DNA of 64,000 nt from Parastagonospora avenae f. sp. tritici 18332-5 (GCA_022559985.1 JAFJTR010000060.1:62001-126000); one strand, 5' to 3'; positions 21,665 through 34,593 are shown, counted from the first letter of the stretch. Numbers and translations: made by a program. Notes: generated from the sequence alone by a model not told the origin.

Positions 21665-24600
21665 TCACACAGGCGTACCGCAAACCCGACCCAACCCCTC
21701 AACCCCCCTCTTTGCAGCAACAACATGCCACGGCACAGTCCCGTGCCTCGTCCCCCTCATGCCCTTCAATTTCGCCAGCAAGCCCAGCGCCCTGAACTGC
21801 GTAAGCACCTCCTTGAGCAGATTCTCCGCCGTGCTTCTCGTCTGCACCGTCGGCGTCCACATCAGACTACTCGTGCTGCGTTCCGCGGGACTCGGCGGCG
21901 CGCTGCCCCCCGGGCTCTCTGGCGGGAAAGGGCTTGTCGCGGCGCGCGTGGATCCGACGGCGCCGATCCAGAGGATGTTGACAGCGACGGTGATGGGGCC
22001 GGGGAGGGGGTCGGGGATGGGGTGGTGGATGGAGTTTGACGTGGAGTGTGTGACGCCGCGTTTTACGAGGAGGCCGGAGATGAGGGCGGGGCTGAATTGA
22101 TTCGTGGAGTTGGAGTTGTGCAGGCGGTGGGCGAGGATTATGCCCCAGGTTTCGTCGGTCACGTCGATGAGGCGGGCTTCGGGGTCGGCTGCTGGGTCTG
22201 GAGCAGGATCGGCCGACGGTGTAGCTGCGGGCGTGAGGCCAATTGTAGGATCGGGAGAGATGCCTGTCTGGGGTGTGGAGCCTGGTGTATTTGCAGTGGC
22301 TTGAGCGGTGCTACTGCTCGGTATTGGTGTGGTAGGTGTAAACTTGTATGGTGGGTCCTCGATGACGGTCAGGATGGTCAGGAAGAGGTTGACTTGAGTG
22401 GGGCAAGTAATGAGAAGGACCCAAGTCTCCAACTCTTCTCTGTCTAAAGGCCCAGATTTGGCAATACAGACACGCCATTGCACTCTTCGCGCTTGAAGAA
22501 TTTCGATGGTGGTTTGCCAGATTTCTTTCGCGATCTCACCAAAGACACGTGTGCCGAGATGGTACGAGACGACCGCTTGTGATTTGCCACAGCTGTCAGA
22601 CCATGCTGCGGTGAGCCAGTTACCATCCAAGCTGATGGCGTAAGCAATGTGCATGTAAGAGTTTTCACGCAGCAAATCTTGCGGCGGTTCCGACAATAAC
22701 TTGAACTGGACATTACGAGGCAGGCTTTCCTCGAGCTGAAAGGCTGGCGCTTTGTATATGCTCAGAGGTGTCTTGTCAGTACTAGCAACGCTGGGTGGAC
22801 AGCGATCGTACACCTCACGCGCCAGACTAACATATGTGGCCGCATCGAGTATGACAGGGACATCGAAAGAGGCGAGATACTTGATAGGTATGACCTGCAG
22901 TACCAGATCGGGCTTGGGGGATGAGTCTGACCGACCAAGGGGGCCTTGGCCATAGGCCTGAAAAAGTGCCCAGAATCCCGAACAGAGTTCCCACAGTGCT
23001 GCAGGGTTGCCAAAGGGATCGACCATGTACACGACAAAGGCATCGATCTTGGCGTCTTGCTGCTCTCCTATTTGCGCATGCTGGATGGCAAGCAGCTTGC
23101 CCAATTGTACGCATGTATCTTTTAGTGCCTTGAACGCTTCTTTGGCGGAAGTTTGTGAATTGACCTTGATGGGCACTAAGCCACCTTCATATTCGACGAC
23201 TGTCTCGACGCGGGCGTGCGAACCCAGCTTACAAGTATCGTACGCAAGCTGAAGATTGAGCATAAAGCGGTCCAGTATTGGCCTTAGTGAGGCGCTGTGC
23301 GGGTAGATGCAGAATGCCACCACGTTCTTTGTTGGACTCACAGGGGCCAATCCGAGAGGCTCCCAGAAGGCTATTGATGGTGGTAGAAGGTCCCAGTGCG
23401 TCTCCGCTCTCCGAACCCTGACAAAGGGAGGATTCATAGGGTACATGTGATTGCTGGGAATCGCATTACTCTCGTTCGGCTTCCTTGGCGGAGGCCTCTG
23501 CTGACCTTTAGCTTGAGCCGATAGATCCGGAAACACGTCGTGGATTGCAATGAGCGCGGACAATGTGCATCCCGCTGCTTTGGGGAAAAGCTCTTTGATG
23601 CATGTTTGCCAACGTGTCTCAGAAGAAGGTTCAATGCAGGATGTTGACTCGACCACAGCATTTTCGTCAAGCAGATCCAGCGTGGCGGAGACAATCTGAT
23701 CGGTAAGTATTTGGGCGACAGCTATGCTCTCTTTGCCGTTGAAGGGTTTTTCTTCCGGTGGCTCCATGCTTAAGTCAGGCTGGGATGTCGGCGTGTCTGG
23801 CAGCTGCATTCCTGAGGATGGCAATGACGGAATGGCATATCTAGCTCCTTTGGGGGGACGCTCCGAGGGTGAAGGAAGACGGACCATCGACCAATCCCAT
23901 GTGTTGGGCTCGAAGAGTGTAAGCGACGATTCGTCGAGTAGCAGGCTATTGAATTCCTGCCAATCACCTGCGAGTGAATCGGCGAAGGACGTGACAGAAA
24001 GAGGTGTTCCATGGCCCTCCGTAGGGAGCTTGCGTTTGGCAGGTATAATCAGACGGCCCAAAAAAGGTAGCGGGCGTGCATCAACCAGATCTTCTGGACT
24101 CTCTTCAGACGTATCGGACGTTTCGCTCTCGGAGTCGGATGCCGAATCATCGCTGACCGCACGAGCCAAAGATAATGCTTCAGGTGATTTGGCTGTTGAT
24201 GCTACGCCAATAGCATAGCGCAGCTTGTTCAGAAGCGGTAGATCCTTCAGGCTCTTCAGTCGTCCATTATTGACAGTACTCTCATCATCTTCGTTTTTTT
24301 CTATGCGTGCAGCAAACCGGCCGTCTTGGTATTTTGCATCGACAAGGCTCAGTCTGCGACTGAAGTCCAGCGAGTGGAAAGCGCTATTCGTCCGTTGAAG
24401 GGAGGCGGGATACGAAGATTGCTTCTTAGGCGGAGACGGCTGCAATGTTTTTGCAATAGCACTTGGGCTCAGTGGTGGGGTAGCTTCCTTCTCCGCAGGG
24501 GGGTCCTGCTGTGTTTGCGCAGGCGAAGTGGATAACGCCTTGACTGGAACCACCGCTTGTGCCTCTTTCTCTGAAATCTTCTCCTCTGGCATGTCGTCAT

Positions 24601-26596
24601 TGGCGGGCTGATAAGGTGCTGCAAGAGCGCTCTCTAGCGCTGCTAAGGGGTCGGACATCTCTTCCTTGACGGAAGGTTCCTCCTCATGTGTCATGGCAAC
24701 GTCGCTGTTGAGCTGTTTGTAAGGCTTGTTACTGGTTTCTGGCAGCGCTGGTGCGTCCGCCATATCTACGTCGTCACCGTCCGGGCCGTCGAAGAAATCA
24801 AAATCTGCCTCTTCTACATCTGGTCCACCGAAACCATCTCCTTCCATGTCTTCAAAGAGATCGTCGTCCTCGCCCGACGTCTGAAAGGGTTCAAGGGGCG
24901 CGGGAAACGTAGGTGAGGTAGAGGCGTGCTGTCGGTTGTCGGTGGCGGTGTAATCTTGAGGCACAGACAAGTTGATAGCGGGAGTATTCCCACCAGGTAC
25001 AAGAACCACGTTGGATGCAGTGCCGGAAACGCTTGGTGTATCGGTCGAGGAAACCCCAGTACCAGGAACTATACCGTCAGGGGGCGTAGGATAGACCCCA
25101 CTTACAGCTTGGAGATCACCGTAGACACCGGTTCGGGCCGTGAATGGAGACGATGGGTAGAGGCCCGGGGCTTCGTCCTTCCGCCGCATTGCGTCTTCTT
25201 CGGCCTTTTTGGCTTTGCGTTGGATGTCCAGTAACTTGTCTCGTTCCAACTGGCCTGTGAACCAGTCCTGTGCGGCGTCTATAGGATCACGAAACCCTGC
25301 AGAACCTGGGACCTCGAACCATTTGAGGTCGTCCTGAAAAGGCGGGGAGATGGACATTTCGTTTGCCCCGTGACTTGAAGTACCTACCTGGACGGACCTT
25401 TGTATGAAGCAAAGCGAACGAGGCCACAGCACATCTCGGGCTGAAGTGGGCAGATGAGGAATCATTGCTGAAAACTGCGCCAATTGGCCAACGCGGATGG
25501 TCACCCAAGCACTGCTCCTGTCTAGATTTGGCAAAGAGTAGCCGCGCTGGCCCAGCCATCGCCCCACACTTGTTTTCCATCTGTCGATACTCTGTTCCAG
25601 TGAATTTGTTTTGACCTTCTTCTTCGAAATTCTGCGGTTGCTATCATCTGTTGCAAGTTGTAGCGGATCGTCGAAGCTCGAAACACTCGCTAGCATGGCG
25701 TTTGGCGCAACACGAATGCATCTTCCCACGACATGCTGCTGATCATCTTCGGATACATCGTCCAAGCATTGCAGCGTCAGGGTGCGCTCGGTAGATGTCG
25801 ATACAAGCAGTGTTCCTGAGCTGAACCAATGCACGTGGAGGCTTGTGAGCCAGTATAGTCTGTCCAAGGCTGTGACACTTTTCCCTTCTTCTTGCTGAGG
25901 CTCGGCTTTGGAGACAAATGTTCGGTAATTGAGTGCGACAGCCCCACAGTCTTTAGCCAGAAAGAAGGATACGAGAGCAGTGACTGATGACGCGAATAGC
26001 TCATATACTACGAAGCAATCGAGGGGCTGTTGTTGTTCGCTCGCACCAGCTTGATTGCTACCTTGAGTGGTACGTACATTCGCGCCCGGTGCGTTGTTCG
26101 GCGATGCTGTGCGTGACGGAGTGGTAGCGGGGCTGGCGAATGCATGCGGATTACCCGGGCGCATGGGAGGGCGTGCCATTTCAGTTGCCTTCATGAAGCC
26201 AGCTTGTTCGCCTAGACATAATCAACACACGCTGCGAATGACATGCGCTATACATACGGTGTAAGACATAGCCCTCGACCACTGGCAGCTCTATGGCGTC
26301 TTGGCTACCCGCATCGACCGTGGTGGGCTTGAAATACCACAGCCACGGTCGGGATGCATCCTGAGTGACAAGATGCCGGCCATGTCGGAGCTCTGCTTCA
26401 GCGATGCGAAGGGGATCGGAAGAGATTCCGGCGGCATCGTGCGTGACGGGTTGCTTGGTGTCGCGCGTTATGGAGAAGGCTTGGTATGCGATAGCTTCGA
26501 AGTCTCCCTGTGTGGTGTCAGCGCGATAATCTTCGGATGGGGACAGGGGCATACAATAGCTTGCGCATTCGTGGTGCAGGTTTTGAGAAATTCCAT
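21665..26596 (-). CDS. MED13: Mediator complex subunit 13
   Basis: Three exons: 26555-26596, 26258-26507 and 21665-26211, giving 1612 aa. The 42-nt first exon encodes MEFLKTCTTNAQAI and joins GDFEAIAYQAFSI, a well-conserved Med13 N-terminus, followed by VTQDASRPWLWYFKP. The Med13_N domain continues through LYWLTSLHVHWFSSGTLL. A long acidic, Ser/Pro-rich middle includes an EEDDDLFEDMEGD-type region (residues vary). The C-terminal half carries the Med13_C region, with NVVAFCIYPHSASLRPILDR and a tail ending GTRHGTVPWHVVAAKRGVEG. Med13 links the Cdk8 kinase module to core Mediator in the nucleus. Intron 1 is GTATGC...CACAG and intron 2 is GTATGT...TCTAG. It diverges from ENP2. Confidence 0.92.
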
Positions 26597-27186
26597 TAGA
26601 GAGACGGCTGCCCTCTATGGAACATGCAGATGGTGTCCGCGTCGTATTTGCAGTGCCAGTAAGACCTTCATCAACTCCACTGGTGCTCGAGAATTGCAGT
26701 TGTAATTGTTATCGCAGACTACCTGTTGCGGTGTGGGCGACTGGTTCGGTATAGGCTATTGGTGTTGGATAAGCTGTTGGTGTTGTTTGTGAATGGAGCA
26801 TGGTGTTGCCGCTGACCGAGCTGGCGGCCGCGCGGGAAGAGTGGAGATGATGGAGATAGACGTCCGGACGCGTGTGGCCGGAGTCGGATGAGAAGGACGG
26901 TGGGTCGCGTGATAGAGCGGGTCGCAACTGCCTCTAGAATCAGACCCGAAATGGACGTTCGGTAGCACAAGAGCGCGGTGTGGCTGTGGCAGTGGCAGGC
27001 TGGCGCGAGGCCTGAGGTTCGCTCTCATCGGTCTCTGAACGTTGCCGGCTGACAAGGGCTGGAGTGAGCCAGCGGACCCACCCTGCAGCTACGCTAGCGT
27101 CCTCTCCGCCGTAACTTTTTTGAACTCGGACCTCTTCGTCAAGAAGTTTGCGAGTTCCCGCTGCAACGCTTCACACCACCGCCACG
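26597..27186. other. Divergent promoter region of MED13 and ENP2
   Basis: The interval between two divergent starts. It contains a short degenerate run of GTTGGTGTTG-like units at about 26750-26795. No supported ORF. Confidence 0.5.
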
Positions 27187-29476
27187 ATGAAGATTTCTAA
27201 TTCTGCGGTGCCCGTCTACACCATCAGCGGCAGTGAAGCGCGTCCACTGCCTGAATGGTTGATCCGACGAAGAAAACGGTGCGCAACTTCCTTCCAGTCT
27301 CAAGCAGCACGCGAGCTAACATTTTCGCAGGAGTCTGAAGAACGACCCCGAGTTTGCAAGTCGCGTGGAGCTGCTGCAGGACTTTGACTTTGAAGAGGCC
27401 AGTCAGTGCGTGCGAGTCAGCGAAGATGGCGACTGGGTCATGTCTACAGGCACATACAAGGTAGCACTTGCGCCAGAACATTCCAATATTTTTGCTGATG
27501 TCGGGTAGCCTCAAATACATGTTCACTACCTTCCACACCTGTCGCTGTCCTTTGCGCGCCACACGAACAGCCTCAACCAGACGTTCCGACTTCTTTCGAG
27601 CGACTACACCAAGAGCGTGCATCTCCAATCCGACCGAGTAATTGAGTTCCACACGGGAGGCGGCCTCCACTACTCGACCCGCATACCGCGATATGGCAGG
27701 GATCTGATCTATGACAGACGGTCGGCAGAATGTTTGGTACCTTCAGTAGGCGTGAATGCCGAGGGCCTGGGAGAGGCGTACAGGCTGAATCTGGAGGTGG
27801 GGCGATTCATGAGAAGCTACGAGATCGATGTAGGAGGGGACGACACCGCCATGGCTGGTGGCGGAACTCTACAAGGCGGCATCAACGCGGGCGCAGTCAA
27901 CACTGGCGCAATCGCAGAAGACAGCCACAACCTGCTCGCATTTGGAACATCTCTGGGCACGGTCGAATTCTGGGACTCGCGATCACGAAACAGAGTTGGC
28001 ATACTCTCCGCGCCCCAAAACTCGCTCGAAGGAAGAGCAGAGATCAGCGCCATGACGTACCACCGATCGGGTCTGGAGTTGGCTGTTGGAAACTCGAACG
28101 GCTTGGTTCATCTTTACGATCTGCGATCACCGCAACCCCTTCTCAAGAAAGACCAAGGATACGGCTTTGCGATCAAGAACATCGTCTACCTTGACTCGAA
28201 CACATCGACACGCGCCCAGACCGCTGAACCCAAAATTCTCACTGCAGACAAGCGTATAATCAAGATATGGAACCCTCAAGACGGCGCTGCGTGGACTTCG
28301 GTGGAGCCTGCTGTGGATATGAATCATGTCGAGTGGGTCAAGGACAGCGGCATGCTGCTCACTGCAAACGAGGGAAAGCAGCAGCATTCATTCTTCATCC
28401 CACAGCTGGGACCTGCGCCGAAATGGTGCGCTTTCTTGGACAACATTGTGGAAGAAATGGCAGAAGACCCCACTGACCCCAACGCATTCGGCAAGGGTTC
28501 AGCTGGCGAGGTCTACGACAACTTCAAATTCTTGACGATGCAGCAATTACAGCAACTCAACCTCGATCATCTCGTCGGTACCACGAACTTACTACGGCCG
28601 TACATGCACGGTTACTTTGTGGCACAGAAGCTGTACGAGGAGGCACGGATGATTTCGAACCCCGATCTCTGGCAAGAGCAGCGGGCGAAGAGCATTGCGG
28701 AGAAAATCAACAAGGAGCGGGAAAGCAGAATTCGTGGTAACAAGAAGGTCGCTGTTAAGGTCAACAGGAAGCTTGCGGAGAAGATACTTGAGCGACAGGA
28801 CAAGGAGGAACGCAGGAGAGCTAAGCGAGTGCTCAAGAAGGGCGGTGACGACGACATGGTGGACGCTGAAAAGGCACCTGTGGTTGGCGAAGTCGATGCA
28901 GAAGCACCGAGCAAGGCCGCCGGGGCTGGAACTATTCTCAGTGATCCTCGATTCGCGAAGCTGTTCGAGGACGAGGACTTCGAGGTCGATGAGCAGTCAC
29001 ACGAGTTCCAAGCGCTCAACCCCAGCACAAAGATACCGAAAGGTCTTACAGCGGCAGAACAAGAAGAGCTGGAGCCTCGCAAGGGCTCATCGGATGAAGA
29101 GTCCTCCGATTCCGAGACCGAACAGATTCGCCCGGCCAAGAAGCAGCAGGAGAAAGATAATGGCCGCATCTCCACATCAAGCTATAAGAAGGCCGGACAC
29201 AGGTCACAACGCGGTCCTGAAATGGTGGTCTCAAACTCAAATACCAGGAAAGCAGGGCCGGCACACGACAAGTCATTTGGATCGCGCGTGTCGAAGCTCA
29301 AGGACAGAGCACCAACAACCAAGAGCACAACGACAGTGGTGGGCGAGCGAGAAATCACATTCGCGCCAGAGAAGAAGCAGAAAAAGCGGCCAGATGATGC
29401 CAATGGTCAGCGACACGACCGGAGGAAGGACAAGGACAGGCGAAGCGCGAGTAACAATGCTTTCCGTGGGATGTAG
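27187..29476 (+). CDS. ENP2: Nucleolar ribosome-biogenesis protein Enp2 (NOL10)
   Basis: Three exons: 27187-27278, 27331-27460 and 27509-29476, giving 729 aa. The N-terminus MKISNSAVPVYTISG is typical of Enp2/NOL10. WD40-like blades follow (LAFGTSLGTVEFWDSRSR, GNSNGLVHLYDLRSP, ILTADKRIIKIWNP). The Enp2-specific segment comes next (NFKFLTMQQLQQLNLDHLVG and a VAQKLYEEARMI block). The lysine-rich C-terminal half (EKINKERESRIRGNKKVAVK) contains the NUC153-like motif SDPRFAKLFEDEDFEVDE. It is required for early 40S (SSU processome) assembly in the nucleolus. Donors are GTGCGC and GTAGCA; intron 1 has a GCTAAC branch site. The assignment is firm. Confidence 0.92.
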
Positions 29477-29949
29477 AATTTGTATAATAGCATGGCTAGG
29501 CCGCAAGATAGAGATGAATGATACCCTGATCACGTTCACCTGATGTCGTATGGCTGAACCATCCGTTTCAAGTTGAGATAAGCATGGCAGACCCGATTGC
29601 CCCACGATTTTTTGGTGAAAGCCCCACGGAAGCGAGCAGAAGTTCGGCCCAGGGTCTTCTTGCCCATTATGGAGAGCGAATCGTAGGTGTTGCTGACTGG
29701 CCAATGGCGGGGCTGCGATTTGTTGACTACCGCGGCGGTCTGTCCGTCCCGAAGCCGTTGCTGAGAAAGACGAACCGAATAAACGTCTCCTCCACCGCCT
29801 TCTGCCTGCCACCTCGCATCACAGCACCCTCGGCTCCATATCACGCTTCCGTTGACTCATTCCCCTCCACTCACGCACTTTCCACGCCGCAACAGCCAAA
29901 CACCACTCCTTCCACCACAACCCGACAAATTTCTTTACACATTTCCACT
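29477..29949. other. Intergenic, promoter of cytochrome b5
   Basis: CT- and CA-rich leader-like sequence lies before the cytochrome b5 ATG. Overlapping ORFs on both strands have no support. Confidence 0.5.
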
Positions 29950-30646
29950 ATGGCCGACAAGGAATACACCTACTCGGACGTCTCGGAGCACAACACCAAG
30001 AAGGACCTGTTCATTGTGGTACACGACAAGGTCTACAACGCCTCGAGCTTCGTCGACGAGCACCCGTACGTCAGACCCCTATCGGCGCCGCGCCATCCAC
30101 CCCGCTGGTTCGCACACGATGTTTCGAAACATGCCCGCGAATGCTCCAGCAGTACCGTCCGTCTCAGAGAGTTGCAGTAGTCGCTAACATGGAACTACAG
30201 AGGTGGTGAGGAAGTCCTCCTCGACGTCGGCGGCCAGGACTCAACAGAAGCATTCGAGGATGTCGGCCACTCAGACGAGGCCCGCGAGATCCTCGACGGC
30301 ATGCTCGTCGGCACATTGAAGCGCCAGGTTCGTCCTCTCCAAACTCAGCGCACGCGCATCTTCACGTAGCCACACTTCCGCCCCTCGGCCGAATCCCAAG
30401 GCCGTACTTCGGACCACCGAACCTCACCGTATTCCGTATTACACCTCCGGCAAGCACTTACTAACAACGCACCAGGAGGGCGACCCCAAGCCCAAGAGCT
30501 ACTCCGCCCCCGCCACCTCCGCCCAGACGTCCGACGGCGCATCCGCCGGCGTCGGCCTGTACGCCATCATCCTGCTCGGCGGCGCGCTGGCTTTCGGCGC
30601 CTACAAGTATCTGCAAGGTCAGTCTCAGCAGGAAGTCGCCATTTGA
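29950..30646 (+). CDS. Cytochrome b5, tail-anchored
   Basis: Three exons: 29950-30065, 30201-30327 and 30476-30646, giving 137 aa. The haem-binding fold is complete: YTYSDVSEHNTKKDLFIVVH, then FVDEHPGGEEVLLDVGGQD, with axial histidines at about residues 38 (HPGG) and 62 (VGHS). A Pro/Ala/Ser linker follows, then a single C-terminal helix (GLYAIILLGGALAFGAYKYL) for ER insertion. It would donate electrons to fatty-acid and sterol desaturases or hydroxylases. Intron 1 splits the HPGG motif with donor GTACGT; intron 2 has a TACTAACAAC branch site. Length and architecture match the microsomal family. Confidence 0.93.
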
Positions 30647-31149
30647 GAACGCTGCGGCTTAAGTAGCGAAAGGTTGAGTGAGATGCGATCGAGACGAGAC
30701 GGGTCTGGACACCGGGCTCAACACACGGTGCGTGGGGAGAGGGATGTGGGGATGGGAGGGATATATCTGGGGGAGGATGTGTGGACGCTGGGGACGTGAG
30801 AGCGCTGTTTTTTTTGTGCTGACGTGGCACGGATTGGATGTCGAGCAAAATGCAATATTCAATTCTTTTACATGACACTTTTTACGCCGTAAACAAGACT
30901 CGAAAACAAGAGTGAGGCCAAATACCCCAACCACCGGCGATGGCTTCCTTTCTTTCCTGAGCAGTGTGCAGGTTCTGGCTGACATCCAAATGAATGACCA
31001 GATGTTGTCTGACACGATGAAGAAAGACTGCTATGACGTGAACACCAATTAGGACGCTGCATTTCACATCACATCATGAACTCGATTACTAGGATTTATT
31101 TGGCCTCCATCTCTCCCCAACACCTCCACCTGCTTCCCAAAGTAATATC
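30647..31149. other. Intergenic between convergent genes
   Basis: 3' flanks of cytochrome b5 and of the flavoprotein-fusion gene. No supported ORF. Confidence 0.5.
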
Positions 31150-32886
31150 TTACCAACTCCCCAGCACCTTGACCCGCATCCACTCACTCGTCCCGACGCC
31201 CAGATTCAAGCCGTTCCTTGCCCACCACCTGCGGACGCTCTCACCCCTCTCGCCCTCGACCCCGTCCTCCAGCGCCTCCTCAATATCACACGTTTTGTAC
31301 TCAACCCTCAAGCCGCTGCGCTTCCACCACTCCAGCACGCCGGCATGGCCCATTTTCGTCGGCCCGACAAGCACCTGGTTATCGAAGAGCATTTTCTCGC
31401 CGCGAAGTTTGCGCCAGTAGTCGAGGATGGGCGTGTGTCCGTGGGTAGACGCGATTTTGGCAATCGTGTCTTCGTGCGAGAAGGGGATGGAGGAGGACAC
31501 CCAGAAGTGGATGCTGGGCAGGGAGCCGGATTGCGTGGCGTATGTGATGGACTTGCCGACTTTGAGTTTGAGCAGGTCGCGCTGGGCTTTGTTTTCTGCG
31601 CCGTGGGACGGAGGCGGGTCGGGCGTGGATTTGTATCGCGAGTGTTCTTTCCACCACTTCAGGACTTCGATGTGGCCCTGGGAACTGGCTTGTTCGAGCG
31701 CGGCTTCGGTGTATTTGAGCGGCAGGCCCGAGGCGTACCACCAGTCGAGGGCGCGGACGGAGTTGGTGCGGCTGGCGTTGTCCATGGCTTCGGCGGAGTA
31801 TTCTTTGGTGAGGAAGGTGGGGGATGTGCGCCAGTACTCGAGGATTTCGATTTTGCCGAAGACGGAGGCTTTGTGGGGGAGGAAGGTGTGGCCAAAGGTG
31901 CCCCAGAAGAGGTCTTTGTGGTAGTGTTCTAGATGGGTGAGGACGGGGACCATTGCGAAGCGCATGATGAGCTCGATGCAGAGACGCGAGATGCGAGTGT
32001 ATCTTTCCGAGTCGAGCAGGCTGTTGATGTCGGCATATGGAGTCGTGAGAAGCGCCCACTCCAATTTCTGCATTTGCGTCTTAGGCCCCTCCTCGCTGGC
32101 TGCTTGGCGCCACTCTGGAGGTGTGGGCAAGTTTGTGTGGACATTGAGGGTGGTAGCTAGTTCCCAGTCCTGCGTAAACTCTAGGATGATAGACCAGAGC
32201 TCGGGAGGAAGTCGGGACCCTTTGCTCTTCGTTGGTGCGAGTGTAGGCATGTGTGCTGTGGGCAGTGCGATTGTACGGTCACCGACGGCCATGAGATCGA
32301 TTTGTGTTTGTATAGATTCATTAAAGTCTTTATGGCCCGCCCACGGCTGATACTTGCGACCGGCCTGGTCAAATGACCACAAAAAAGGCGGAAGAACGCG
32401 AATCCAGTTCCACTTCCGCCGGATCTTGCTGATCTGTTTCTTCGACATGGGGTTCTCCCACATGAGGGTCGACATAGCAGGTATGAGCATGATCTTCTTT
32501 GAGACATCCCAGCTGCGCAGTATGTGTAGGTGTAGGTTGCTGGTCAGGCCATGAAGCATCTGAGCCAGATTCTCGGCATTCAGTGGCGCGAGGACCAGCA
32601 GGTCTGCCCACGAGCAGTACTCAGCCACCTTCTCTTCCAGAAAATCCTCGTGCAGCCATGCAGGTGCAGCATTGCTTTGTACATTATACGTGTGCCAAGC
32701 GGGCTCTAGGTACGAAGGGACGTTGTAGTGTGCCGACGTGGGGAAATCGTTGCAAGCGACGACGCGGAGAGAGACATGGTGGAGACGGTTTAGGCGCGCG
32801 ACGACTGCACAGCCAAACTTGAAAGCGGACGGATCGGTCAGTGCGACGAGGACGTTGAGCGAGCGTGCGGAGGTCTGTGAGGGCAT
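31150..32886 (-). CDS. Flavoprotein (Hal3/PPCDC-like) fused to F-box-like and ankyrin-like repeats
   Basis: A single 578-aa frame. Residues ~10-160 match the flavoprotein fold of Hal3/phosphopantothenoylcysteine decarboxylase: NVLVALTDPSAFKFG, WADLLVLAPLNAENLAQML and IPAMSTLMWENPMS. The family motif P-x-M-N-x-x-M-W here reads PAMSTLMW, with Ser139 for the substrate-binding Asn. The His expected about six residues before WAD is not present (Val87). Decarboxylase activity is therefore doubtful, while FMN binding may persist. An F-box-like helix follows at about 225-250 (RLPPELWSIILEFTQDWELA). From ~340 come ankyrin-like repeats with a recurring hydrophobic pair (VRALDWWYASGLPLKY, IEVLKWWKEHS, VLEWWKRSGLRVEY). 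The ATG at 32886 is the first in frame; the upstream extension is open to a TAG. A regulatory or adaptor role is inferred. Confidence 0.75.
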   Translation of the reverse strand: MPSQTSARSLNVLVALTDPSAFKFGCAVVARLNRLHHVSLRVVACNDFPTSAHYNVPSYLEPAWHTYNVQSNAAPAWLHEDFLEEKVAEYCSWADLLVLAPLNAENLAQMLHGLTSNLHLHILRSWDVSKKIMLIPAMSTLMWENPMSKKQISKIRRKWNWIRVLPPFLWSFDQAGRKYQPWAGHKDFNESIQTQIDLMAVGDRTIALPTAHMPTLAPTKSKGSRLPPELWSIILEFTQDWELATTLNVHTNLPTPPEWRQAASEEGPKTQMQKLEWALLTTPYADINSLLDSERYTRISRLCIELIMRFAMVPVLTHLEHYHKDLFWGTFGHTFLPHKASVFGKIEILEYWRTSPTFLTKEYSAEAMDNASRTNSVRALDWWYASGLPLKYTEAALEQASSQGHIEVLKWWKEHSRYKSTPDPPPSHGAENKAQRDLLKLKVGKSITYATQSGSLPSIHFWVSSSIPFSHEDTIAKIASTHGHTPILDYWRKLRGEKMLFDNQVLVGPTKMGHAGVLEWWKRSGLRVEYKTCDIEEALEDGVEGERGESVRRWWARNGLNLGVGTSEWMRVKVLGSW

Positions 32887-34593
32887 CAGGACGTCGGAGT
32901 TGAGGTTTGGGACGGTTGTGCTGGTTCGCAAGGCGGTCGGCGCGGTGAGTGTTGTGCTGAGCCGCTATTGGCCGAACATTCATAGTCGTCTACGATTGCT
33001 CTTATCGGCATTGACAGGGGGCGAATTCGAATCTGGTCGGAGCGGACAGACACTACGACAGGTGCAAGACTCTGGAGGCTGCGCGGAGCTGCGAATGTGA
33101 AGTGAGTCTTATTATGCATGTCCTCATCATAGGTACCGTCAGAATGCCTTGGCGTCCCAGAGTCTCACATTGGGGAGTCGCCATCTATGGAGTTGAGACA
33201 TGCGGTGCCCCTGCCGGATGCACACCAACAAGTGCAACGTGCAACACCAGCGGAGGTCATCTCAGTCGACATGATGACTACGCCGCCGTACCCCTGCGAC
33301 ATGTCGTCTACTTCTAGGTGTTGCGGGATGAGTGCAGCAACCGCATCGAGCATGTCGCAGTCGCACATGGAGGATAGAGTCCGCTGCATCGATGCGCGAA
33401 CAGGTTCCGCGGAGCATGCCACTGTGCGACAATCACAACGATGCGTCCCGTAGACGGAGACTTTGGACCTTCTGACTGCGGCGTGGTTGGATCGTGAACT
33501 GGGCCGAGATCGCCGCATGTCTCCAGCCTGCGGGCAGCAGCGCCAGCAGCTTGGCTGTTCTAGGTTCTAGATGCACGCGGCCCGTGACAGCGTCCAGGTA
33601 TGCCATGAGAAGGCTGTCAGGATGCAAGAGCAATTAGAATTGCACCGAGTGTGCCCTGCATGAGTTGCATACTTCAGCGCAGCGCAGTGTGCACGGCTGC
33701 CGTCTGCGCCGTGTGGGCGAGGCGTTTTGCAAGTTATCATCGCGCTTGTGCAATGACGTAGTAGCCGCGACACACGGAGAACTGCAAATCGCATGTCTGA
33801 TTCGGCAGCATTCGCATCTCCAGCCATCGCAGAGATGAATGCCCCAGACACACCGACCCCGGCCATGCAATGCATCCAACACTCTACTCAGTCCCTTCGG
33901 CACCAAGAGCGCAGCGTGCAGCACCCGCTAAGAAGTCCTGATCGCCGATCCGCCTCTAGTGTAGCTGTTACTGTCGCTTTGAGATCGACGTCTGCGTGCC
34001 CATCAATTTTAGCTGATGGGGGTCATCCATTTGGCGTCTGACCACTCACTACTACCTTGCTACTGTATGTCAGCCGCGTCCTGCGTGCCAGAATTGTTCC
34101 CGTAGCCCTCCCACTGCGATTCTGTCACTCGACTCCTCGAAGACCCTTGAGTGCTTCGGTCCTCTCCCGCCCCGGGTCGTCGTCGAAACATGCTTTGACC
34201 TTGATTGTTCGCTCTTCCCCGCCACCTCGCCCGCCCTCTGCTTCTGCTCTGCACCCAGTTGCGGCTGCCAGCCCAGCAATATCCCCGCTCGCTGCTCTCT
34301 GCGGCCATTGCCCAAGACGTGTCTCAACCCCGTCCCACGCCACCATCGCCACTCGGCTGCTTTTCCCTGTGCCTGCGTCGTGCCAAGTTCTGCGACCACC
34401 CTTCACGACCCTGACCCTACGAAAACCCGCTGCTGCTGTCTAACCCCGAATCACGTACGCGGCTGTCCACCAAGCCATATGGAGTGACTTCAAGGTGGCT
34501 GCTGTGCGCTCAGTAACCCCAAAGCTTCTATAGCTGCCTGTCACCAGCGCCCCCCTCGACTAGACCCCCGCGCAGACTCTCAGCCACACCTCC
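32887..34593. other. Long divergent intergenic region
   Basis: 1.7 kb between the flavoprotein-fusion gene and the phytochrome. Several ORFs of 70-130 codons exist on both strands but none has domain or splice support. The last ~500 nt are CT-rich and probably the phytochrome promoter and long leader. Confidence 0.5.

Noticed and set aside
21725..22447. Long plus-strand ORFs opposite the MED13 3' half
   Set aside because: They are antisense shadows of the MED13 coding sequence.
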